From Alteromonas sp. IB21 (GTDB taxonomy: Bacteria > Pseudomonadota > Gammaproteobacteria > Enterobacterales > Alteromonadaceae): 64,000 nt of DNA. Where the stretch lies: contig NZ_JAEFCD010000007.1 of the NCBI RefSeq assembly GCF_016405965.1, forward strand, positions 96,624-160,623. Direction: 5' to 3'. Below the pieces are notes generated by a model that worked only from the letters and a program-made list of their open reading frames with translations, was not told the origin of the DNA and searched no databases. Positions 36,088-45,250 of this stretch are shown one piece after another (position 1 is the first letter of the stretch; each line of letters begins with the position of its first letter). Made by a program: the position numbers and the translations under genes.

Positions 36088-37443
36088 ATGTTAACCGTTT
36101 CATCTTTCACGCAGTCGCTTTCATCAACCCCTTTGTTCAGTAAATCTTTATCTACTGCTTACGAACGGTTAAGTTCCGGGCTAAGGATAAATAAAGCTGC
36201 AGATGACAGTGCGGGGTTACAGATATCAAATAGACTTGCATCAGAAAAAAATGCCCATACTCAGCTCAACCGAAACCTGAACGACGGAATAAGTTATGCG
36301 CAAGTTGCGGAAGGAGGGCTGCAAGAGTCTGCCGCCGTAATGCAGAGAATGCGGCAACTCGCGGTTCAATCTCAAAATGGCATACATTCTGAAAGCGATC
36401 GAAAAGCGTTAGATAAGGAATTCCAAGCTTTAAAATTGGAGTTGAATGCAATTGCGTACGGTACTGAAATTTTTAATAGGTTACCTCTTGTAGGAGATGC
36501 AGATTTACTTGACGATAGTGTTCCTCTATTGAGCGATTTCTTAACACAAGGAGTGTCGAGAAACGTTGTTAGTGGTTTGCGTTCGATAGCTTATATTCCA
36601 GCTGGGTCAAGCAATGTCCAGGTAAATATTAATGACAACGGGGCTAACGATGATATTCAAGTATTTACAACTAGTGGTAAGCACCTTGCTGGTACCCCAA
36701 TCACTAATAGTACGTGGACCAGCCACCCTAATAATATCTCTTCAGTTGGCGATTTAGAATCTCGTTTTTTCCTCACATCAAATGGTTATAGAGCTGATGC
36801 TAGCTATGATGACAGTGATTTGCTCACTAGCGGGAGTGCAGTTATAGACGGTAATTCCATTACATTCAGTGGTGATCAAAATGGAGCTACTCCCTCAAAC
36901 TTGAACGAAACACTGACCATTTCAAGTAACTCAGAACCATTAATAATTTCTGTTATCGGAAATGGTGCATTTGACGTTACCGCTACATGGAGTTCACTAG
37001 GCGGAAGGGACAGTAGGGCTTTTAGTTTAGGTCAGGTAAATATAACCGCTACAAACAAATTAGGCGATGGGACTCAATTTATAGAGTTAGCAAAAACCCC
37101 AGCGACATTAGGTGATTTAGGCTTGAGTTCTGCCTCAGTAAGTAGTGAACAAAGCGCCGGTGAAGCCCTAAGCGAGATAGATAAAGCTCTCGAAACAGTG
37201 AGTGAAAGCAGAGCATTCTATGGTGCTAAAATAAATCAGATGTCGTCTGCTCAAAATGTTAATGCTATTGGCGAAGAAAACATAAACGCAGCTTATTCAA
37301 GAATTACAGATGCTGATTTTGCTAGCGAGACTGCAAGACTTACTCAAAGTCAAATAATAGAACAGGCCAGCGTATCGGTTTTAATGCAAGCCAGATCAAG
37401 TGATGAGCAGGTATTAGGTCTGCTAAATCAAACTTTCAGCTAA
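36088..37443 (+). CDS. Orphan flagellin-like protein
   Basis: A 451-residue flagellin. The N-terminal D0/D1 part (about 1-140) has RLSSGLRINKAADDSAGLQI and the C-terminal part (about 345-451) has ITDADFASETARLTQSQIIE and the terminal helix LMQARSSDEQVLGLLNQTFS. The central part (about 150-340) is beta-rich and Asn/Ser/Asp-rich, exposed on the filament surface and unlike the usual polar flagellins. It has no flagellar neighbours: a toxin gene lies before and a giant protease gene, convergent, after. A sigma-54-like promoter suggests it is expressed with the flagellar regulon. It could be a minor filament protein or a specialised adhesive flagellin. Confidence 0.88.
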   Translation: MLTVSSFTQSLSSTPLFSKSLSTAYERLSSGLRINKAADDSAGLQISNRLASEKNAHTQLNRNLNDGISYAQVAEGGLQESAAVMQRMRQLAVQSQNGIHSESDRKALDKEFQALKLELNAIAYGTEIFNRLPLVGDADLLDDSVPLLSDFLTQGVSRNVVSGLRSIAYIPAGSSNVQVNINDNGANDDIQVFTTSGKHLAGTPITNSTWTSHPNNISSVGDLESRFFLTSNGYRADASYDDSDLLTSGSAVIDGNSITFSGDQNGATPSNLNETLTISSNSEPLIISVIGNGAFDVTATWSSLGGRDSRAFSLGQVNITATNKLGDGTQFIELAKTPATLGDLGLSSASVSSEQSAGEALSEIDKALETVSESRAFYGAKINQMSSAQNVNAIGEENINAAYSRITDADFASETARLTQSQIIEQASVSVLMQARSSDEQVLGLLNQTFS

Positions 37444-37485
37444 ATAAATAGTTTGTGGTCTTTGACCTTCACCCCTGAAAGCGCA

Positions 37486-37505
37486 AACCCCTCAAAAGAG
37501 GGGTT
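37486..37505. terminator. Hairpin between convergent flagellin and protease genes
   Basis: AACCCCTC, AAAA loop, GAGGGGTT: a perfect 8-bp stem 43 bp past the flagellin stop and before the 37534 stop. The T tail is short in both directions, so its strength is uncertain. Confidence 0.5.
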
Positions 37506-37533
37506 GAAAATCGTTATGAAAAACTAAGTAAAC

Positions 37534-40500
37534 TTAACGGCTAAGTTTTTTCCTGCGAGTGATTGAAGCAATGAGTATTAGAATTAACCAAGCGCCGGTA
37601 CTGCCGCCTCCACTCTCACCGTTACTTCTAGGCGTATCGTCATCTCCACCATTCGTAGGAGCATCATTAGCTTGGATATAAACAGTTGCAGATGCAATCT
37701 CGCCAATTTGAGTATTGTCGTCTATAGCACTAATAGAAAGGGTGAAACTCTCCTGACTCTCCTCTAGTGAGTCATTAACTACAGCTACCGACACGGTTTT
37801 TACCGATTCTCCCTCGGAAAATATAAGAGTAACAGGGGTAAACGAGACGTCGCTTGAAGACGCAGAGCCGTACTCAAGCGTAACTTCAGCTTTAAGTTCG
37901 CCAATAAGCCCTTCAGTGCGCAATACTGTAACTTCAATAGTACCAGCGTCTTCTTCCACTGAATAAGACTGTTGCTCAAAACTGAGTTTGCCAGTTGGTA
38001 AAACTTCTTCGTCATTGTCTAGGATTGTTACTGCTATAGTATCCGGCGATGAAACAACGGCTTCCATTTCACTACTTAATGTTAGATAAAACGTTTCAGA
38101 CGATTCTTGTTCTGTGTCATCCTCAATAGAGACCTGAACTCGCTTGGTTTCTTCACCCGGCTGAAAACTTATCTCTTGAGCTTCGAATGAAAAGTCATTC
38201 TCTGTCGCTGTTCCAAAAGAAGGTGACACCGTTACGGTTCTTGTACCCTCTAAACCACCTGCTCTAACGAGTGTCACCTCAACACTGCCATTTGATTCGT
38301 CAACTTCCATCTCAGACTGTGAGAAACTAATGGTCCCAGTAGGCTCACTATCATTATCTTCAATGTAAACTGAAACAAAGTCGTTTTGACTTAAAAGCGC
38401 ACTTGGTATGCCGTCAAGCTCAAGCTCTAAGTTCTCTAAACTCTCGAATATATCGTCGTCAATAATGGTTAAATCAATTGAGAAAGAGGTAAGGCCGGCC
38501 GGAAAAACAAAGCTAGAGCTAGGCAACTGGGCATCAACATCAAGTGTTGCCGTTCCAAAGCCTCTGTGAATTATTGAAAACGGTACATCCTCATTATAAG
38601 GGGCACTTCTAACCAATATTAACGTTACGGCTCCAACATCTTCAGTAACATTAAACAAACTGTTTTGAAAACCAATTCTAGCATCTGATGACTCATCATC
38701 TTTTATTTCCAATGTCAACGAAGCATATTCTGGGTCGACAATAGTGTTTTCAGCATTCTCTAGTCGCAGACTTATGAATTTTGAACCCGTTTCTAATGAG
38801 TCATTGTTTACCGAAACCGTTACATTTAAAAACGCATCAGTTGCGTCGAAAGATAACAGAGACTCCTTAAGCTCGTAGGTTCCTTCAGAATTCTCCGATA
38901 ATGGCACAGAGGTGACTTCAACAGAAAATGGTCCTGTTAAGCCTGTGGGACGATTTACAACAATGTCCATAGAACCATCACGCTCATTCGCTGATTGGTA
39001 GAGCGTTTCCCACTTCACTGATGGAGTTCCGCTATTACCATCCTCGTCTTGGAAATCTCCACCGTCTAATTCATCGAGTAATTTAATCGTAATTTCAGAA
39101 GTTCCTAGTATTTCGGTATTCATAGGCTCTGACAGTTTTATTGTAAAAGATTCTTCACCTTCTAATTTATAGTCATCGTAAACTGTCACTGTTAAACGTG
39201 CAAAGCTACTTCCTGGGGGAAATACGAGTAAGTCGGTATCTACCTCGAAATCATCGCCTCTTGTCGCGCCCTCCTCAGTCACACTTACACTTACTGTGCT
39301 TTCTACTGAACTATCTCCTAATCTCTCAACAATGGCAGTGTAATGACTTTCGTAATTATCTCTATCTTCATAAATGGAAATGTTACCTGTGCTATCAATG
39401 TCAAATGACACAGCAGACGATACTCTATCGTCTATCGTTGGGTTCGTATTGACAGACAGTTCATCTCTGTTAGAAATACCGTCTCCATCGTAGTCACTTG
39501 AATCATCTTCAGCGGAGCACGAGCTATTAGTATAGAAACCAAATAGCGGAATATTCTTTAAATAATCTACTTGCCAACAATAAAGCTCTACGTCGAATCT
39601 TGGGTACAACGAGAAGTACTCTAGTCGATAAAATTTGAAAAAAGGCGTTAAATCATTGCTAACCACCTCACCCAGATACAGCGAACTTAGCGTCTTCTTA
39701 TGGTTTTCTATATCCTTTAATGTCTCACTGTCTACCCCTAATAGCGAAAGGCTTTTGAGTTCCCCCATGTTATTGATAATAGACCAGTCGGACCCGTAGC
39801 CATTTGAACCAGCTCTGAAGGCAACTACATTCTCAAGATTGTTAAGCATTGAAACATTACCAGTTTCAATGCTTTCAATGTTCAATACCTCAAGGCTAGA
39901 TAAATTTTCTATGGGAGAAACGTCATCAATAGGATTAAACGAAACGTTCAATTCTTTAAGATTACTTAGTAATGAAACCGGCTGGATATTGGTAAGGTTA
40001 TTTTGGCCAACATAGAGAGATGTTAACTCACTCAATGACCCTAAGCCTACTAGGCTGTTAAGTTCATTATCTGTTACGTCTAAGTGCTTTAATTTCGGAA
40101 AGTTATGTATTCCTTCTAGAGACTCTATGTTCGAAGAACGCAAATCTAGAGACTCCAATAATGGCCAGTTAGCATTATTAGGTATTAACGTTAAAGAGCC
40201 TGAACGAATATCAAGCGAGAGTAGTTTGGCGTTATTAGCGATGCTATCCAAGCTCTGCAAATCGGCACTAATATAAAGGTCTTCCAGCTGTATCAGAGCG
40301 CTTAAATCCGGCAATGTAGTTAACGTTTCGCTGCTTAACCACAATCTTTGTAAGTTAACTAAAGATGCTAAAGCTTGTGCTTGCGTATTATCAAAATTGC
40401 TTCCTCTAATGTATAAACGTTGCAGTGAGCCAAGGCGTTCTAAAAACGAAAAGTCACTTGCGTTACTTCCGAAAAGAGAAAGAGACGCTAAATTAGGCAA

Positions 40501-42069
40501 CTGCTGCAAGCGCGATAGATCTTCCGTAACTACCTTGCTGAGGTAGAGAGTCTCAAGTGAGTCGAAGTTTTCTAATCCTTCTAAAGAAGATACTTCATCA
40601 AAGCAGCTGAGAAATCTAATCTCATTTGCGAAACGAGTTCGTTCGTTCACTCTATATGATATACATTGTTTCAACGTGGGGTCTGTTATGTTTGCTAGCG
40701 CGTCTTCGATTGAAATTATGCTTGATTTAGTTTCTGAATAGTTAGCCACAACGTGTCTTACAGCGTTAACAGCATGAACAGCATCTGCGCCAAAATTTTC
40801 ATCCTCTCTCGGTAATCCGCAGGGCAATTCTCCACACAAGTTAGACGGATTTGAGAAGAAGGGGACTTCGTATGCATCACGCGTTTCATAGGCCATTATA
40901 GTCGCAAAGCCTATGTTATTTGGGATGGGTATCCTGTAACCAACGCCAGAAGGAAAATCTCCACCTTCTTCGCCTTGTGGTCTAGAATGGCCTAACCCCA
41001 AGTTATGGCCTAGCTCATGTGCAAATGTACTACCGCTGTAATTGATATCTGTTTGGCTATACATAGAGCCATAGCTACTTCTCTTTATGTGTGCCGGCTT
41101 CCAAGCTATCCCAGCGGAGGAATCACCTTCATTTTGAGGGGTTAAAAGTGCAACGGCATCAGCACCTAACTCTATGCGTAAGCGAGCGATATCTTCGAAC
41201 GGGGCTACGCCTGCTGTAATATCATCAAGTCCATCACCGCCATCGGTATAAGGATATTCAACAATTTGGATGCCTTTAATTTGCACTTTAGCCAGAATTC
41301 CCGAGGCTTCAAATGCTTCGTTTGTATAGGCTACAAAATGGTCAATCTTGGCATTTACATCGTCTACTACTTCTTCACAGTTTTGTGAATAAACAATTAA
41401 CATATCAATGGTAACAATATCGCTTCCGTTTTCAGATGCGTGGTATTTAGACGCTTGCTTTGCGTCAAGCGGTTTTAAAGTTTCATCTAAAGGAGCGCTT
41501 TCACCGTCTTTAGGCTGTGTTGCTATGTTTTCGTTTAACTCGTTATAGAATAGTTGTTGTTTGTTTGAAACGTCATCGATATACGGAATTGACTCTATAA
41601 AATCGTGGTCAAAAGAAATGCCAGTGCGCTGGTTTAACTCTTTTTGTTTATAAAAAAGTAGCGCGTCTTCTACGCCTGAAGCCGAATATGCGCCTTTATC
41701 TGTAATCAGCTCCATATACACTCCCTTTTCGCCTACCGTTATCATAGAGCTGACGGGTATTCCGTCTATAAATGAACGAATAGTGATATGCTTAGAGCCA
41801 AGATTGCCCGAGCTAGTTTTGATCACCTTGCCCTTCACTATTGTGTCTGGAAGTTTAATCAATACACTCTCATCAGGAGTCAAAGCTGTAAGAGTAGCCC
41901 TGTCAATTTTGGTTTCACTATAAAGACTTGATATTTCATCTGGGATGCTTTGGGAGCGAAGAGCGTCTGGGCTAGGTAATGCTTGCTCTGTAAAGTCGAA
42001 GGTATGCGTTTTCGCTTCGGCAAAAAGGCTAGCGCTTAATAGCGCTGCTACAACGGCGGTTTTTTTCAT
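37534..42069 (-). CDS. Giant secreted metalloprotease with LRR, Calx-beta and GlyGly-CTERM
   Basis: A 1511-residue exported protein. A signal peptide covers residues 1-19. A propeptide-like region is followed by a reprolysin-like zinc protease domain (about 215-450) with HELGHNLGLGH (His351, Glu352, His355, His361) and the downstream TIMAYE methionine turn. About ten leucine-rich repeats follow (490-850), then a short DYDGDGISNRDE calcium loop (near 860), five Calx-beta domains (about 880-1480), and a C-terminal GGGSTGAWLILILIASITRR, a GlyGly-CTERM signal for rhombosortase processing and surface release. Its neighbour at 48331 is a paralogue that shares the protease, LRR and Calx-beta parts but not this tail. 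It likely degrades proteins outside the cell. No secretion genes lie near. Confidence 0.9.
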   Translation of the reverse strand: MKKTAVVAALLSASLFAEAKTHTFDFTEQALPSPDALRSQSIPDEISSLYSETKIDRATLTALTPDESVLIKLPDTIVKGKVIKTSSGNLGSKHITIRSFIDGIPVSSMITVGEKGVYMELITDKGAYSASGVEDALLFYKQKELNQRTGISFDHDFIESIPYIDDVSNKQQLFYNELNENIATQPKDGESAPLDETLKPLDAKQASKYHASENGSDIVTIDMLIVYSQNCEEVVDDVNAKIDHFVAYTNEAFEASGILAKVQIKGIQIVEYPYTDGGDGLDDITAGVAPFEDIARLRIELGADAVALLTPQNEGDSSAGIAWKPAHIKRSSYGSMYSQTDINYSGSTFAHELGHNLGLGHSRPQGEEGGDFPSGVGYRIPIPNNIGFATIMAYETRDAYEVPFFSNPSNLCGELPCGLPREDENFGADAVHAVNAVRHVVANYSETKSSIISIEDALANITDPTLKQCISYRVNERTRFANEIRFLSCFDEVSSLEGLENFDSLETLYLSKVVTEDLSRLQQLPNLASLSLFGSNASDFSFLERLGSLQRLYIRGSNFDNTQAQALASLVNLQRLWLSSETLTTLPDLSALIQLEDLYISADLQSLDSIANNAKLLSLDIRSGSLTLIPNNANWPLLESLDLRSSNIESLEGIHNFPKLKHLDVTDNELNSLVGLGSLSELTSLYVGQNNLTNIQPVSLLSNLKELNVSFNPIDDVSPIENLSSLEVLNIESIETGNVSMLNNLENVVAFRAGSNGYGSDWSIINNMGELKSLSLLGVDSETLKDIENHKKTLSSLYLGEVVSNDLTPFFKFYRLEYFSLYPRFDVELYCWQVDYLKNIPLFGFYTNSSCSAEDDSSDYDGDGISNRDELSVNTNPTIDDRVSSAVSFDIDSTGNISIYEDRDNYESHYTAIVERLGDSSVESTVSVSVTEEGATRGDDFEVDTDLLVFPPGSSFARLTVTVYDDYKLEGEESFTIKLSEPMNTEILGTSEITIKLLDELDGGDFQDEDGNSGTPSVKWETLYQSANERDGSMDIVVNRPTGLTGPFSVEVTSVPLSENSEGTYELKESLLSFDATDAFLNVTVSVNNDSLETGSKFISLRLENAENTIVDPEYASLTLEIKDDESSDARIGFQNSLFNVTEDVGAVTLILVRSAPYNEDVPFSIIHRGFGTATLDVDAQLPSSSFVFPAGLTSFSIDLTIIDDDIFESLENLELELDGIPSALLSQNDFVSVYIEDNDSEPTGTISFSQSEMEVDESNGSVEVTLVRAGGLEGTRTVTVSPSFGTATENDFSFEAQEISFQPGEETKRVQVSIEDDTEQESSETFYLTLSSEMEAVVSSPDTIAVTILDNDEEVLPTGKLSFEQQSYSVEEDAGTIEVTVLRTEGLIGELKAEVTLEYGSASSSDVSFTPVTLIFSEGESVKTVSVAVVNDSLEESQESFTLSISAIDDNTQIGEIASATVYIQANDAPTNGGDDDTPRSNGESGGGSTGAWLILILIASITRRKKLSR

Positions 42070-42523
42070 ACTAGTAATCCCTTACTTGGACAGGTTTAAT
42101 TTTTCCTTACAAATAAAGATATTACAAAGCCGCTGTTTGTCTATCGAAAAGTTTGTATTTTTTTCGATATGAAAGTATTGAGTTTAAAACTTATCCGCGT
42201 CGTCAGTATGGTACTCGACAACAAGCCGAAACTGAATCAGACTGTTTCAAAAGGCTTTGCTTCTTGTGATGGTGAAAGACGAAAAGTAAGTATCAGGATG
42301 ATGTGTTTGGCAATGTTAAATACGACAACCGCGTCTGTTAAATTCTTTGAAAAAAAGTTTGGCATCGTTATTTTTAAACATGTATCAACTCATACTCATC
42401 GCTCTAAAATTATACTCAATCGTCTAGGTCGGTATCTGATTTAACGTTTTCTTATTTAATGAAATCGTGTTTAATGAAACGAAAGCAAGTAAAACAGTAC
42501 TTACCATTTACAAGGAAGCAAAT
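42070..42523. other. Intergenic region upstream of two divergent genes
   Basis: A 454-bp AT-rich gap between the protease and a membrane protein gene. A 91-codon frame on the plus strand has no ribosome site and no recognisable family, and was not accepted. A ribosome site AAGGAAG precedes the ATG at 42524. No terminator or RNA was recognised. Confidence 0.5.
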
Positions 42524-43417
42524 ATGAGTGAAATCAAACCAAGCGTAACAACTCTAGAATCTGAGGCAGAAGTTCAACAAACACAAGTTTTTAACTCTGC
42601 ACCAACCGGATTTAAAATTCTGAACAAGTTCATTAGCCTGACTTTATTGTGTTATCTGGCAAGCCATTTCTTACCATTTTTTGTCGTTTCACTTTTCGGC
42701 GAAACGTCAAGTTCAAGCGCGGCCGATATGATGTCAGGTGGGCAAATGGTATTTATGCTGTTTTATATAACCTTAGGGGTCTTGTCTGCGACTACAGGTG
42801 TTTTTCCTCTGGCTTCAAAAATAGTTGTTTGCCTAATTCTTATTGTTGATGGAAAGGGGTTGTATGATGTTGTTAGTGAAGCATCAGAAGCAAGTGATAT
42901 GATGCGAATGATGGGCATCGACTTAACAAGCTCTGAAGGCTTACAGCAGGCTTTACAGTTTTTGGGAATAGGTGCGTATCTCTATGTTGCTAGTTTGATA
43001 ATGATGGTTATTGCGCTATGTAGAAGTTTGGAAAAACGCAATCGCCCAGCATTTTCAGATGAAGAACTGCAAGATTCTGAAAAGCTGAAGGAAAAAGCGA
43101 AAGCTTGGTCTAAGCAAACTGGTAATCAATTCGAAGCATATATTGAACTAATGAATATCCAATTCGCTCAAATTAAAGCTGCATTAAATGAACATGACGC
43201 AAACTCCGCAGTTAGTGGCTTTTCAAGCGGCATTGAGCAAGTGAAAAAAGCGGCTGAAAAGAAGGATGCCAGTTCGGGAGCTGATGGAGTATATGGCGCT
43301 TTGAAAAATGGCGTAAGCTATGTTTTCGGGTACACGAAAACCGTGTGGAATACTAATAATACTGGTAAGGCCTTGGTAGTGATATCTGCTGTGATTATTT
43401 TTAATGTAGTTTTTTAG
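42524..43417 (+). CDS. Uncharacterised multi-spanning membrane protein
   Basis: A 297-residue protein counted from the ATG at 42524 (AAGGAAG seven bases upstream); the longer frame adds 19 residues. It has about four to five hydrophobic segments: 30-52, 70-105, 140-165, and a C-terminal one ending VVISAVIIFNVVF. The middle (about 180-260) is soluble, charged and helical (EKLKEKAKAWSKQTGNQFEA), perhaps cytoplasmic. I do not recognise the family. It is monocistronic with its own terminator and lies between two giant secreted protein genes. Confidence 0.6.
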   Translation: MSEIKPSVTTLESEAEVQQTQVFNSAPTGFKILNKFISLTLLCYLASHFLPFFVVSLFGETSSSSAADMMSGGQMVFMLFYITLGVLSATTGVFPLASKIVVCLILIVDGKGLYDVVSEASEASDMMRMMGIDLTSSEGLQQALQFLGIGAYLYVASLIMMVIALCRSLEKRNRPAFSDEELQDSEKLKEKAKAWSKQTGNQFEAYIELMNIQFAQIKAALNEHDANSAVSGFSSGIEQVKKAAEKKDASSGADGVYGALKNGVSYVFGYTKTVWNTNNTGKALVVISAVIIFNVVF

Positions 43418-43451
43418 ATAAACAAAAATTTGTAAAGCACCCTTTACGTTT

Positions 43452-43480
43452 AAGCCACTAAGTGTGGCTTTTTGTTTTTT
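43452..43480 (+). terminator. Rho-independent terminator after the membrane protein gene
   Basis: AAGCCAC (43452-43458) and GTGGCTT (43464-43470) with a five-base loop, followed by TTTGTTTTTT. It lies 34 bp past the stop codon. Confidence 0.85.
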
Positions 43481-43733
43481 ACAAGTAATCGTCGGTAATA
43501 GACGGCTGCAGAAACCTAACAAATTCGTCTCCAAATTTATCGGCGCGAATCATTCGTTAGTTTTTAATCGTTGTGAAACAAACTAAGGGCCTATAGCTGC
43601 CAATTACTAAAACTTCAGCTGTAATTCAATATAACTTTGCCATTTAAACGTAATACAAAGGTTTGTATACTGAACGTCTAAAGTATATATGACAGGACGT
43701 GGGCATAGAACCCGCACATCAAGGATATTACAA

Positions 43734-45143
43734 ATGAAACCAGTAGTATTAGCTGGCGGCTCAGGTAGCCGCTTGTGGCCAAAATCTCGAGCAGCACTTC
43801 CAAAGCAGTTTCTGTCTCTCACATCAGATAGCACAATGCTGCAAGACACAATTACCCGTTTAAAAGGTACGCCAGCTCAGAATCCAATTTTCATTTGTAA
43901 CGACGCCCATCGCTTTCTAGTGGCGGAACAGCTTCGCCAAAAAGATATCCATCATGGCGGTATTCTTCTAGAACCAGTTGGCCGGAATACAGCACCAGCA
44001 ATAGCGCTAGCAGCACTTCATGCAACAATTCACGGCGATGATCCAGTGCTACTGGTACTAGCTGCCGACCACCTTATTCAAAACAACCAAGCTTTCCATA
44101 CTGCTATCGAAAAAGCAGAAAAGCTGGCAGAACAGGGCAAACTAGTAACGTTCGGTATTGTGCCAGACCAGCCGCATACGGGGTATGGTTATATCAAAGC
44201 TGGAGAGCAAGTGGGCGATGGTTTTGAAGTGGCGCAATTTGTAGAAAAACCAGCATTAGAAACCGCAAAAGAATACGTAGAGTCTGGAAGCTACTTCTGG
44301 AATAGCGGCATGTTTATGTTTAAAGCCAGTCGCTATTTAGAAGAACTCGCTAAATACAACCCGGAAATGCTGGATGTATGTAAACGGGCCATCGACAGCG
44401 AAACGCCAGACTTAGATTTTATCCGCGTAGACCACGATATATTCGCAACCTGCCCAGACGATTCTATCGATTACACTGTAATGGAAAAAACCGACAGTGC
44501 AGCCATGGTTCCATTAGACGCAGGTTGGAGCGATGTTGGTAGTTGGTCGTCGTTATGGGAAACGGCTGAGAAAGACGAAAACGGCAACGCCACTGTAGGT
44601 GATACTATTTTAGAAAACACCAAGAACAGTTACGTGAATGCTGAGCAACGTTTGGTCTCTGTAATTGGTTTAGAAGATGTAATAGTTGTAGAAACCAAAG
44701 ATGCCGTTATGGTGGCTCATAAGGACGATGCACAAAGCATTAAATCCGTAGTGAATAAACTTAAAGCAGAGCATCGCCCAGAATTTGAATTCCACCGTGA
44801 AGTATTCCGCCCATGGGGAAGCTATGACTCAATCGACAGTGGTGCTCGCTTTCAAGTTAAGCGCATTACAGTCAAACCCGGTGAAAAGCTTTCAGTGCAA
44901 ATGCACCACCACCGAGCCGAACACTGGATTGTGGTATCGGGCAGTGCCAATGTCACCATTGACGATAAAACCACATTAGTTACTGAGAATCAGTCAGTCT
45001 ATATTCCAATAGGTGCGGTTCATGCGCTAGAAAACCCGGGTAAAATACCGCTAGAACTTATTGAGGTTCAATCTGGTGCTTATTTAGGCGAGGATGATAT
45101 TGTGAGATTCTCAGACAGATATGGTCGAGTTGAGAAAAAGTAA
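43734..45143 (+). CDS. manC: Mannose-1-phosphate guanylyltransferase / mannose-6-phosphate isomerase
   Basis: A 469-residue bifunctional enzyme counted from the ATG at 43734 (AAGGA upstream); the longer frame adds 15 residues. The N-terminal nucleotidyltransferase has [20 protein letters not shown] and [13 protein letters not shown]; the C-terminal cupin isomerase has [20 protein letters not shown]. It makes GDP-mannose for surface polysaccharides from mannose phosphates. It lies about 9 kb before the export locus, separated by giant protein genes on the other strand, and has no manB or gmd beside it. Confidence 0.95.
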   Translation: MKPVVLAGGSGSRLWPKSRAALPKQFLSLTSDSTMLQDTITRLKGTPAQNPIFICNDAHRFLVAEQLRQKDIHHGGILLEPVGRNTAPAIALAALHATIHGDDPVLLVLAADHLIQNNQAFHTAIEKAEKLAEQGKLVTFGIVPDQPHTGYGYIKAGEQVGDGFEVAQFVEKPALETAKEYVESGSYFWNSGMFMFKASRYLEELAKYNPEMLDVCKRAIDSETPDLDFIRVDHDIFATCPDDSIDYTVMEKTDSAAMVPLDAGWSDVGSWSSLWETAEKDENGNATVGDTILENTKNSYVNAEQRLVSVIGLEDVIVVETKDAVMVAHKDDAQSIKSVVNKLKAEHRPEFEFHREVFRPWGSYDSIDSGARFQVKRITVKPGEKLSVQMHHHRAEHWIVVSGSANVTIDDKTTLVTENQSVYIPIGAVHALENPGKIPLELIEVQSGAYLGEDDIVRFSDRYGRVEKK

Positions 45144-45201
45144 CAATTGCAGATAGAAAAATGCCAGTCATAAACCTGACTAGCTTTTTAGTTGTTACAG
45201 A

Positions 45202-45234
45202 AAAGCATGAGTGGAGTTTCACCACTCATGCTTT
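45202..45234. terminator. Strong hairpin between convergent manC and 45251 genes
   Basis: AAAGCATGAGTGG (45202-45214), AGTTTCA loop, CCACTCATGCTTT (45222-45234): a perfect 13-bp stem between two stop codons, with T-rich flank on the minus strand. Confidence 0.75.
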
Positions 45235-45250
45235 AAAAAAATGACTGCTA

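Noticed and set aside
42169-42444. 91-codon open frame on the plus strand in the gap before 42524
   Set aside because: No ribosome site, no recognisable domain and poor coding character; left as intergenic.
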